A program made the position numbers and the translations under genes. From Flavobacteriaceae bacterium (lineage in GTDB: Bacteria > Bacteroidota > Bacteroidia > Flavobacteriales > Flavobacteriaceae): 10,242 nucleotides of DNA. This document shows positions 1 through 6,500 of this stretch, one piece after another. How positions within the stretch are numbered: the first letter of the stretch is position 1; every line of letters begins with the position of its first letter. Location: the NCBI GenBank assembly GCA_018608735.1, contig JABAYZ010000233.1, positions 1 to 10,242 on the forward strand, written 5' to 3'. Below the pieces are notes generated by a model. That model was not told the origin of the DNA, did not search any database, and worked only from the letters and a program-made list of their open reading frames with translations.

Positions 1-86
1 AAATTTAAAAAATTGAATTTATTGATGTTAAATTAGCTATTTGACATTCATAAATATAGGATGACATTTGCCTTAAAGGTCTTTCA

Positions 87-1883
87 TTGTTGTGGAGCAA
101 ATCTGTGAAAAAGTTGTTAGTTTTAATTGAAAAATGGATGTTCCCATTTCTTATTAGTACATCTCTAATTTTGTTTGTGTTAACTATTTATGAAAAGCAG
201 AACGATGGTTTAGCTGACAGTTCTATCCAAGCAGCTGTTCAAGCTTTGACGTTGGATTCGACAGAAAGTGGCTTCACGCTTTATATGAACTTCATGATCA
301 ACCTCACTCTTGCTTGGGCGGTGTTAAAGGTTTTAATGGCATCAGCTGGATTAAAATTTGATAATTTAACAGTGAAAATTTTCTCACGAAATCACATCAT
401 TATAGTTTTAAAACCTGACTCCAGCTCTCGTGGTGGCGCAAATCATAAAATAAGAAACCTACCTCTTGCCATAGATTTAGCCACAGCAATCACTTCAACT
501 CAAAAAGTTATCCTGACCATTCCAGAAATAGATGAACACGATAGGGCGCGCATGTGGGATCAGGGTGTAAAAGTGGTAACGTATAACGGTGGCTTTGAAG
601 GAATGCTCAAAGCTACGCGGGCCTCAGAGGCAAACACTCTGATTTCCATATGTGACAATTGGTTGGATAACATAACTATCAGCCGCGCGGCGCTTTCACC
701 AGCGCTGAAAAACCCAAGCTTGCAAGTAAAGTGCATGATGGAGTCATTAGAAAGAAATCGCTCTTTTAACTGTGAGGAATATTTTGAAAAAAATTCTTTG
801 AGTAGATTACGCATATTTAACGAATCCGAGCTGCTCGCAAGAAAAATGTTTTCGGAATTTCCTGCAGACTCAATAGTGGCTCAGACGAATAAGCGTGTTC
901 ATGTTCTTATGTTTGGCCTAACGTCAGTGTCGGAAGCGCTTATTTTGCAATTAGCTCGGCTTGGACATTATCGTAGTGGTCAAAAGCCGAAGGTTTCCAT
1001 CGTTGACAGTAATTTAGATACCAAAATGCATTCAATTATAAATAGTATCCCAGCCATCAATAACCTATTGGAAATAAACTTAGTTGAGCGGTCGGTTGGT
1101 GAATTGAAGTTAAAAGACATTATAGAAATAATAAATAATAAAGACCCAATTACAATAGCGTATGTCTGTGGAATAAATGAAATAGAGAATTTAAGAATTA
1201 CTCGAATGCTTTTAAGTGAAGTTGCGCATGGTTCTACCTTATACAAAGAAAAACCATTTGATGTAGTAGCGTTAGATCCCCCCGGTGGAATAGTCTTGTC
1301 AGATTTTTATATCTACGGTGAGCATGCCGGGAAATTTCATTTATTCTCATTAGTAGGCCAAGACGGTACTGCAGAAAAATCGATTATAGCGAATAGTCTG
1401 CTGGGAGATTTAGATGACGTCATAGGCCGTTCATTACACGACGCCTATCTAAAAAAGGACTTGCAGTTGTTGGAACAAAACCCGAAGCATAAAATCCACC
1501 CTAACAGTGTGGCTTGGGAAAATTTACCAGAGAATATTAGAAATGCAAACCGAGCGGTTGCAGACCATTTTGATATCAAGATGCGTGCTGTGGGTTGCAA
1601 AGTAGTTCTAGAGGGTGTTGGTGCTGAAGTTCAATTGAGCTCAAATGAAATTGAAATATTGGCCATTATGGAACATCAGAGATGGTGGGCTGATCGAAGT
1701 ATTAATGGTTGGACATTTGCAGAAGTGCGTGATGACATCAATCGTCTCCATCCTAACATGGTGCCTTACGAAGAATTAAGCAACGCGGATAAACAAAAAG
1801 ACCGAGACTCTGTTCTACAGATGATCGAAATTTTAGGATCAGAGTGTATGATATTGGTAAAAAACCCCTCCAAACTTAATTAA
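87..1883 (+). CDS. Membrane-anchored Rossmann-fold protein with C-terminal RyR domain
   Basis: This 598-residue protein has two hydrophobic segments near the N-terminus (about residues 17-36 and 64-86), so it is probably anchored in the inner membrane with a large cytoplasmic part. A beta-rich start of a Rossmann-like unit follows at about 100-145 (RNHIIIVLKP). A second unit starts near 269 (RVHVLMFGLTS, with an acidic VDS at the second strand end), resembling TrkA-N/RCK nucleotide-binding domains but without a clean GxGxxG. Residues about 521-583 match the RyR domain: MEHQRWW, GWTFAEVRDD, LHPNMVPYEEL and KDRDSV are its hallmark blocks. TM-Rossmann-RyR proteins are known in bacteria and tend to sit near conflict-system genes; their biochemical role is unsettled. 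The start is TTG at 87, with AAAGGT at 75-80; an in-frame stop at 57-59 limits any upstream extension. Channel or ligand-sensing effector function is inference. Confidence 0.8.
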   Translation: MLWSKSVKKLLVLIEKWMFPFLISTSLILFVLTIYEKQNDGLADSSIQAAVQALTLDSTESGFTLYMNFMINLTLAWAVLKVLMASAGLKFDNLTVKIFSRNHIIIVLKPDSSSRGGANHKIRNLPLAIDLATAITSTQKVILTIPEIDEHDRARMWDQGVKVVTYNGGFEGMLKATRASEANTLISICDNWLDNITISRAALSPALKNPSLQVKCMMESLERNRSFNCEEYFEKNSLSRLRIFNESELLARKMFSEFPADSIVAQTNKRVHVLMFGLTSVSEALILQLARLGHYRSGQKPKVSIVDSNLDTKMHSIINSIPAINNLLEINLVERSVGELKLKDIIEIINNKDPITIAYVCGINEIENLRITRMLLSEVAHGSTLYKEKPFDVVALDPPGGIVLSDFYIYGEHAGKFHLFSLVGQDGTAEKSIIANSLLGDLDDVIGRSLHDAYLKKDLQLLEQNPKHKIHPNSVAWENLPENIRNANRAVADHFDIKMRAVGCKVVLEGVGAEVQLSSNEIEILAIMEHQRWWADRSINGWTFAEVRDDINRLHPNMVPYEELSNADKQKDRDSVLQMIEILGSECMILVKNPSKLN

Positions 1884-1978
1884 AAGTAGGGTGCTAATAT
1901 TCTATATTGGGAACTGGCATATTTGACGGGCCACTTGATACGCACCCCGTTTAATAGACACTTCAATTGGTTACAATG

Positions 1979-2365
1979 TAACGCAATAGGAGTCCAGCAA
2001 TGGCAGGCGAACGATCCACACGACTTACCATGCTTGTTCAGGTTGACAGTAAAAAAACGTCAGAGGTTGTTGGGTCATGATCAAAACAACTCTCCCAGCT
2101 CCCAGAGGCATTTAAGAAAATCCTTACATGGGATCGAGGACAGAGCTGGTCGCCCATGCAGAACTCATCTTTGCAACAGGTTGGACGTGTACTTTTGTGA
2201 CCTTAGTAGTCCCTAGCAGCCAGGAACTAACGGGAAAACCGATGACCTTCTTCGGCAGTGTTGTTTAGACAGTGCCGCGTCAAAGCGCAATGATCGCCAA
2301 CGGAGAACGCTGAAATGTCATACCCCTCATCATATGTTAAATATAGTGTTGCGGTGACTGGATGA
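1979..2365 (+). pseudogene. IS30-family transposase remnant (C-terminal part)
   Basis: No single frame is open, but successive frames give the C-terminal half of an IS30-family transposase in the correct order. GERSTRLTMLVQVD comes from about 2006, then an in-frame stop at 2078-2080, then LPEAFKKILTWDRGQ, a frameshift to ELVAHAELIFATG, another shift to DVYFCDLSSP (ending about 2212), then degraded DLLRQ, RRTLKCHTPHHM and a terminal VAVTG before a TGA at 2363-2365. These correspond to the family's LTWDRG, VYFCDP, NENTNGLLRQ and RPRKTL..TP blocks. The catalytic glutamate region (normally NENTN) reads NGK, so the copy is dead. The N-terminal DNA-binding half is missing. A TTCAATTGGT at about 1961-1970 resembles my memory of the IS30 left inverted repeat and may be the element's left end; I see no matching right end. 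Confidence 0.8.
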
Positions 2366-2429
2366 ATCCATCGATGCTAAAAATGGGGGGATTACAAAAA
2401 CAATTAGGGTATATTTAAAGAAAAAGATC

Positions 2430-3029
2430 CTACAATGACGATGGAATGTTTTTTAATGACTTATTAAAAAAGTCCAAAATATTTTGGAAATCAATCTTTG
2501 CATCATTTAGTGAATCTGAACAAATCTCACCATGTTCAAGCCAAGATTTTGCATCAGTATAATATTCCAAGGCACGGTGCTTGATCCACTCAATTTGCCA
2601 TATTTTAAGAGTACTTGGATTTTCACAATCAATCGAAAACCAGTTCTGAAACCAAATTGGAGCATCAGGTGACCAAACTTGATAATCTATAGCATTTCCA
2701 ACCTCATGGGGTACAGGCGATAAAGAACAAATCTGAGATGATGTATAAAATAAATTCTCTATATTTTGTTGCTCTTCATAGCTGGTTTTGAACCAATCTG
2801 AAAATTGCATATGGAAAAATTGATCATTTTCCAACAGCTCTTTAATCTCTGAGAGATTTTCATTTGTTAAGGTTCTATATACTAAATCTTTAAAATTTAT
2901 TGCTTGCGCATCACTGGCGGCTACTCTAAGTGCTTCACTATCTTCAGCCTCAGCTAATTGCCATTTTTCTAAAACTTCACCATGACAATCTTCATTAATG
3001 TATTCTAATTTAGATAAAATATTAGACAT
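2430..3029 (-). CDS. Hypothetical acidic protein, 199 residues
   Basis: I do not recognise this family. It is an acidic, tryptophan- and aromatic-rich protein with no signal peptide, membrane segment or cysteine motif that I can see. The first 100 residues look mainly helical (for example LSEIKELLENDQFFHM). The centre carries a W-rich stretch (VWSPDAPIWFQNWF), followed by more helix up to the C-terminus (IDFQNILDFFNKSL). The start is an ATG preceded by the purine-rich AAGAGA; ribosome-site quality is modest. It is the only gene on the minus strand, lies between the IS30 remnant and the divergent ligase operon, and shares a 350-bp intergenic region with that operon. A regulatory or antagonist role towards the operon is possible from position alone, with no domain evidence. 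Confidence 0.7.
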   Translation of the reverse strand: MSNILSKLEYINEDCHGEVLEKWQLAEAEDSEALRVAASDAQAINFKDLVYRTLTNENLSEIKELLENDQFFHMQFSDWFKTSYEEQQNIENLFYTSSQICSLSPVPHEVGNAIDYQVWSPDAPIWFQNWFSIDCENPSTLKIWQIEWIKHRALEYYTDAKSWLEHGEICSDSLNDAKIDFQNILDFFNKSLKNIPSSL

Positions 3030-3053
3030 AAACTATATCTCTTTCTATTCGTA

Positions 3054-3080
3054 ATATTAAAAATCTTTGTCTTCATTCAA
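3054..3080 (-). promoter_or_regulatory. Candidate promoter for the minus-strand gene
   Basis: On the minus strand, TTGAAT (complement of 3075-3080) is followed after 15 bp by TAATAT (complement of 3054-3059), about 25 bp before the ATG at 3029. The boxes are fair but the spacer is short and the region is AT-rich, so a chance match is quite possible. Confidence 0.3.
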
Positions 3081-3313
3081 TTAATTTAATCTTTGAAATT
3101 CAAAAAATTTACAAACTCCTACGATGTCCTTAAAGTTTCATCAATTATTGCTTTTATTCAAATTCTCAAGTTCTCACTTCACATCATCAATCAAGTAGGT
3201 TACCTCGTCAATACGCTCAATTAACTTACCTGAGGTACAAAGCTCTGCAGAGAAATGTTTATACTAAAAAATGACCTAGAACTAAAAAATTCACCAGAGC
3301 AAAAGTAACGTTG

Positions 3314-3342
3314 TTGACTTAAAATAATATAAATAATATAAA
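3314..3342 (+). promoter_or_regulatory. Sigma70-type promoter of the ligase operon
   Basis: TTGACT at 3314-3319 is separated by exactly 17 bp from TATAAA at 3337-3342, and the expected transcription start lies about 36 bp before the ATG at 3386. Both boxes match five of six consensus positions. The spacer and -10 box are built from a 9-bp tandem repeat, so repeat-number changes would alter promoter geometry. Confidence 0.6.
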
Positions 3343-3349
3343 TAATAGA
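3323..3349 (+). repeat. 9-bp tandem repeat, three copies, inside the promoter
   Basis: AATAATATA occurs at 3323-3331 and 3332-3340, and a third copy with one mismatch (AATAATAGA) at 3341-3349. Each unit carries a -10-like hexamer, but only the second copy's is 17 bp from the TTGACT box. Confidence 0.85.
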
Positions 3350-3385
3350 ACTAAGTTAACTAATTAGGAATGGGCGCTACAGGAA

Positions 3386-3982
3386 ATGGCAAAACCAATA
3401 GTTATTAATTACCAAGGCGAAGAGGCTAAATTTAGTCATAAAAAAGTTGATCGATCAAAGCTTTATGGCTCAAAAAAACGCATTCAATTAGACTCAGTGG
3501 GTGAAAACTGTTTGCGTTGTGAACTAACTGAGGATGGTTCAACTCTTTTAATGTCGGGTATGACCTCACAGGGTTACTTTGATAGTGATTCTAATTGGAT
3601 TCCTAATAATGAATTAATAGGCATGGATTTGAATGGTAGCTTACTATCTAAAAATCCTTCAACTCTTGGTATAGCTCAAGATGCTGTTCTTTCAGACGTA
3701 GAGTCACTTTTAGATTTAGCAGTTGATTCGATTTATCAATTAGATCCAGAAGAAGTTGCTGATTCGATTCAAGCACTTTTAAAGTCTGGAAAAGCACTCA
3801 GATTTCCTTTTAACTACCGTGAAGATTATCACGCAGAGCTAGCATATTTGGTTTTCAATGATGAGGGGCATTTTGTTTTAATAGGCAACCCTACAAAACC
3901 TCAATGGATGGAGCTTGACCAAGTTATAGAGGAAGGCTTTGAAGATGAAGTGGAAGATGATCTTGATTTCGAAATGTTTTAG
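3386..3982 (+). CDS. Hypothetical protein, first gene of ligase operon
   Basis: This is a 198-residue soluble protein of a family I cannot name. The N-terminal half (residues 1-90) is beta-rich and contains KVDRSKLYGSKKR, a single CxxC (C42 and C45 in NCLRCEL), then DGSTLLMSGMTSQGYFD and NNELIGMDLNGSLL. This reads like a compact conserved domain; the lone CxxC could be half of a metal site, but no second pair is visible. A helical stretch follows (about 97-135), then a beta segment ending GHFVLIGNPTKPQWMEL, and a strongly acidic tail (about 182-196). The ATG at 3386 has AGGA only one base upstream, which is too close for good initiation, and an in-frame stop at 3365-3367 rules out an earlier start. 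It is 9 bp from the next gene. A structural or adaptor role with the ligase is inferred from the operon only. Confidence 0.8.
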   Translation: MAKPIVINYQGEEAKFSHKKVDRSKLYGSKKRIQLDSVGENCLRCELTEDGSTLLMSGMTSQGYFDSDSNWIPNNELIGMDLNGSLLSKNPSTLGIAQDAVLSDVESLLDLAVDSIYQLDPEEVADSIQALLKSGKALRFPFNYREDYHAELAYLVFNDEGHFVLIGNPTKPQWMELDQVIEEGFEDEVEDDLDFEMF

Positions 3983-3991
3983 GGGTTAGCG

Positions 3992-4699
3992 ATGAGAAAA
4001 ATTCACCTAATGAATAAAGATAATAGAGATGCCCAAGTAGCGATTACTTCATTAAAGTATGAGAAACCATATGAGATGGGCTTGCCTAACAAACAACTTA
4101 AATTCAAGCGCTATTTATCTGCAACAGAAGGTAATTTGCATAAAAACCTTGCTAGTGTGCATGGCGATAATTACGCCTCTAAGCTTATTGAGGAAGATCC
4201 AGAGATCGATATAGAAGCGATTGGTAAGTTTATTTCAAGTTCAGATGTCGTCTACCTTAGCAATAAAAGTGAGATTCTTTATGCGCCTCCAAAAACTGTT
4301 GAGGTAATAATTGCGCCTGACGGTAGTGAAAAAGAAAGAAGAGATCCCAAGAATATTCCTGGCAATGTTGATGATGAACTTCCTGTTCGATGGACAGGCA
4401 AAAAAATGCCTAAATCTGAGGTTGCCATAAGGTTTGCCTTTAAAAGGACAATTCAACTCAAGCATGTTGATGGAGTTACTTATGATTACTTATTTGAAAT
4501 GGCTAATGAACTGCAAGATGAAAATGTGATGGTTTTAGTAGGTGCAGGTCCAAAAGGTAAGGAGCCACTTATTTTTCAAGCAAATGGCATGCCTTATAGG
4601 GGCTTTCTGGAAGGAAGGGTCCATGGTAAGAAATATCAATTACTTCTTCACTTAAGTAATCTAGAACTCAAAAGGCTAAATCTGGAGCCGACCAAATGA
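3992..4699 (+). CDS. Hypothetical protein, second gene of ligase operon
   Basis: I do not recognise this 235-residue protein. It is basic and mixed alpha/beta, without membrane segments or a signal peptide. The N-terminal part has KQLKFKRYLSATEGNLHKNL and a helical acidic stretch (about 62-82). The middle (about 97-140) is charged and proline-rich (APPKTVEVIIAPDG, RRDPKNIPG, VRWTGKKMP) and looks like a linker or extended region. The last 90 residues are beta-rich (VMVLVGAGPKGKEPLIFQ, YRGFLEGRVHGKKYQLLLHL) and could be a small barrel or nucleic-acid-binding fold, but that is a guess. AGGGGT at 3981-3986 gives a good ribosome site, and the stop overlaps the ligase start as ATGA (4696-4699). That overlap implies translational coupling and near-equal production with the ligase, so a complex with it is plausible. 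Confidence 0.8.
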   Translation: MRKIHLMNKDNRDAQVAITSLKYEKPYEMGLPNKQLKFKRYLSATEGNLHKNLASVHGDNYASKLIEEDPEIDIEAIGKFISSSDVVYLSNKSEILYAPPKTVEVIIAPDGSEKERRDPKNIPGNVDDELPVRWTGKKMPKSEVAIRFAFKRTIQLKHVDGVTYDYLFEMANELQDENVMVLVGAGPKGKEPLIFQANGMPYRGFLEGRVHGKKYQLLLHLSNLELKRLNLEPTK

Positions 4700-6156
4700 G
4701 TACATTTAATTTAAAAAATTCAAAACCACTTGGAAAAGGACAAACTGTTGAAAACGACGGTATTGCGGCGCCAGAAGTGCTTTCCAAGCTTAAAGGTTAT
4801 CGAAAGACAGTTGTTGCGGGTTATAGGCCCCTTTTATTAGATGAGATTGGCTCAAATTTAACATCTGGTGAAATGTATATTTCTCCAAAAATTGATGGTG
4901 AACTTTGGTTCATGATTATTGAAGATGATGAAGTGGTGTTATCTAACACAAGAGGCAAACTAATTGCTGGGGATATACCTTTAATAAGTGAAGTCAGTCA
5001 AATATCCAAGCGATTTAAGGGCAGAGTAATTCTCGTAGGTGAGCTATTTGTTGCATCAAAAAAAAGCAGGCCTAGGGTTAGTGATCTTGCTAGCGCACTT
5101 GGTGGAGGAGCAAAGGCAGAAGTAGAAAAGCTAGGCTTCGCCGCCTTTGATATTATATCAGGCGGAGATGTGAAGTCTTCCATTCCGCTTGTGGATTATA
5201 AAGACCGCCTTGCTCTAATACAACGCTTACTAGCTGATGGTAAGAGAGCTAAATGTGTGAAAACAGAAACAATTAATAGTCCTGGGGAAGTAATTAACTA
5301 TTTTAATAACTGGGTGGATGCTGGCAAAGCAGAGGGTTTAGTAATTCGAGCGGGAGAGGGAAGGATTTATAAAGTGAAGCCTTCGCTCTCTATTGATGCT
5401 GTAATTATTGGTTACACAGAAAAAAGTGGTGATAGCTCGCAAGTAAGGTCAATTATCCTGGCCTTAATGCGTGCTGATGACACATTTCAATTACTTGGTT
5501 CTTGCGGTTCGCTTGGTGATGAAAAAGCCAGAAAAGAGATGATGCAAAAAATACAAAAATCTCAAGTAAAATCAAATTGGCGACATACAAGTGGAGATGG
5601 TGCAATCTATCACTTTGTTAAACCAGAAGTTATTGTTGAAATTAAAGTAGTTGACGTGCAAGGTGAAGACTCATCGGGCGATTCAATTCGGAAAATGGTA
5701 CTTTCTATTAAGGATAATGAATGGGTAGCTCTCCAGAAACTTCCCTGCGCAAGCGTTCATCATCCTGTTTTTATTAGGTATCGTTCTGACAAACAGGTAA
5801 ATGCTCTAGACCTTCGTATCGAACAGATTTCAGATAGATGTTTGATTAACAATAAAGAAACAAAGGCAGAGGTAATAACACTTCCATCAAGCGAAATTGT
5901 TCGAAGAGAGGTCTATTCCAAAACAATAAAAGAAATTACATCTGTGAGAAAACTGGTTATATTGAAAACCAATAAGGAAGAAGTAGACTCAGATTTTCCT
6001 GCCTATGTAGTTCACTGGACAGATTTTAGTCCTGATAGAAAAGAGCCTCTGAAAAGAGAGGTGCGACTTGCTTCAGTTAAAGAAACAGCAACAACTATTG
6101 CAGAAGAAATGCTTGAAAAAAATATAAAAAAGGGTTGGGAAAAAGTACAAGTATAA
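4696..6156 (+). CDS. ATP-dependent DNA ligase-like protein with WGR-like C-terminus
   Basis: This 486-residue protein is a covalent nucleotidyltransferase of the ATP-dependent polynucleotide ligase superfamily, expected to adenylate itself and seal nicks. Motif I is SPKIDG (nucleotidyl lysine K65), with SNTRG at 83-87. Motif III is VGELF (E116), motif IV FAAFDII (148-154), motif V EGLVIR (213-218) and YKVKP (K226, K228). An OB-like region follows to about 380, with a motif-VI-like HHPVFIRYRSDK (355-366). All key residues appear present. Residues about 415-486 (YVVHWTDF, VKETATTIAEEML, KKGWEKV) resemble a WGR domain with WTD in place of WGR; in PARPs this domain binds DNA near breaks and nicks. 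No large N-terminal DNA-binding domain is present. The ATG overlaps the previous stop, with GGAG at 4683-4686. The ligase call is strong; the WGR call is moderate and made by eye. Confidence 0.85.
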   Translation: MSTFNLKNSKPLGKGQTVENDGIAAPEVLSKLKGYRKTVVAGYRPLLLDEIGSNLTSGEMYISPKIDGELWFMIIEDDEVVLSNTRGKLIAGDIPLISEVSQISKRFKGRVILVGELFVASKKSRPRVSDLASALGGGAKAEVEKLGFAAFDIISGGDVKSSIPLVDYKDRLALIQRLLADGKRAKCVKTETINSPGEVINYFNNWVDAGKAEGLVIRAGEGRIYKVKPSLSIDAVIIGYTEKSGDSSQVRSIILALMRADDTFQLLGSCGSLGDEKARKEMMQKIQKSQVKSNWRHTSGDGAIYHFVKPEVIVEIKVVDVQGEDSSGDSIRKMVLSIKDNEWVALQKLPCASVHHPVFIRYRSDKQVNALDLRIEQISDRCLINNKETKAEVITLPSSEIVRREVYSKTIKEITSVRKLVILKTNKEEVDSDFPAYVVHWTDFSPDRKEPLKREVRLASVKETATTIAEEMLEKNIKKGWEKVQV

Positions 6157-6174
6157 GGTAGAGAGTATAAGGTA
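6150..6174 (+). repeat. Direct repeat straddling the ligase stop codon
   Basis: AGTATAAGGTA occurs at 6150-6160 and again at 6164-6174, a 14-bp period. The first copy includes the last codons and the TAA of the ligase gene. A related inverted copy (ATAAGGTA on the minus strand) lies within GTGTTATACCTTATT near 6243-6257. This may be a local duplication or a protein-binding site. Confidence 0.8.
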
Positions 6175-6231
6175 AGAACAAAGAGAGTCTCGTATAATTT
6201 AACCTACTCAAACTGAAGTACACAATGGCCA

Positions 6232-6247
6232 AACACAGGCCTGTGTT
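6232..6247. repeat. 16-bp perfect palindrome
   Basis: AACACAGGCCTGTGTT is its own reverse complement. It could be a dimeric regulator's operator or, as RNA, a 6-bp stem with a GGCC loop. The downstream sequence is not a clear U-run, so I do not call it a terminator. Confidence 0.75.
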
Positions 6248-6382
6248 ATACCTTATTACTTTAAGACGAATAAGATAACTTGCTGGCATGTAGCTCTTTC
6301 TTGCCATCTCAGCAGAAGGCGGCAAACTTTCCGGAATGTTAATTGTCATTAGATCAGTAAGGTGGGTAGGCGGATTTAAAAA

Positions 6383-6410
6383 TTGGCAGTCCAAAGTGGT
6401 CCAATATTCT
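6383..6410 (+). promoter_or_regulatory. Candidate promoter for leader ORF and LRV gene
   Basis: TTGGCA at 6383-6388 and TATTCT at 6405-6410 are separated by 16 bp. The predicted start of transcription falls about 27 bases before the leader ATG at 6444. The GTCCAA direct repeats lie in the spacer and could let a regulator act there. Confidence 0.4.
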
Positions 6411-6443
6411 GTACTAAAAACTGGAAACTAGGAGATATTCAGA

Positions 6444-6500
6444 ATGAACAAGCTCAAAAACTCAAAAACTATGGTCAGTAGCAGGTTTTTTAATCAATGA
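6444..6500 (+). CDS. 18-codon leader ORF coupled to the LRV gene
   Basis: The short frame encodes MNKLKNSKTMVSSRFFNQ. It has its own good ribosome site (TAGGAGA at 6429-6435, about 8 bases before the ATG), and its TGA overlaps the ATG of the next gene as ATGA at 6497-6500. The large gene has no well-placed ribosome site of its own (AGCAGG at 6479-6484 is too far away), so ribosomes finishing the leader probably re-initiate on it. The peptide is short, basic and unlike any attenuation leader I know (no run of a single amino acid). It is likely to be a coupling device, though a functional micropeptide cannot be excluded. Confidence 0.5.
   Translation: MNKLKNSKTMVSSRFFNQ

Larger units (their letters stand above)
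3030..3385. other. Divergent AT-rich intergenic regulatory region
   Basis: I find no convincing gene here. The stretch separates the minus-strand gene ending its 5' side at 3029 from the plus-strand operon starting at 3386, so it must hold both promoters. It contains an 11-nt inverted repeat TACCTGAGGTA at 3227-3237, the palindrome CTCTGCAGAG at 3243-3252, a direct repeat ACTAAAAAAT at 3263-3272 and 3281-3290 (18 bp apart), and a 9-bp tandem repeat at 3323-3349. The palindromes and the 18-bp-phased repeat are candidate protein-binding sites; their function is inferred only. Confidence 0.6.
6157..6443. other. Gene-poor intergenic region
   Basis: No reading frame here has a convincing start, ribosome site or recognisable protein. 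The stretch contains the direct repeat after the ligase stop, a 16-bp perfect palindrome at 6232-6247, a pair of GTCCAA repeats (6389-6394 and 6399-6404) and a candidate promoter near its right end. A minus-strand open stretch over 6095-6394 has only a TTG start and runs back into the ligase gene; I regard it as chance. Confidence 0.6.

Noticed and set aside
41..69. Perfect TTGACA before the RyR gene
   Set aside because: The hexamer 16-18 bp downstream (GACATT/ACATTT) is a poor -10 box, so I do not list a promoter here although the position would fit.
1923..2216. 97-codon plus-strand open frame
   Set aside because: It matches the transposase only in its last residues (VYFCDLSSP). The rest is one frame of the frameshifted IS30 remnant, not a gene.
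2449..2471. AT-rich inverted repeat TTTTTTAAT / ATTAAAAAA with a 5-base loop
   Set aside because: It lies within the coding part of the minus-strand gene, before its stop, and is only A/T pairs, so it is not a credible terminator.
6095..6394. Minus-strand open frame covering the intergenic region after the ligase gene
   Set aside because: Only a TTG start, overlaps the end of the ligase gene, and no recognisable protein. I could not tie it to any transposase family.
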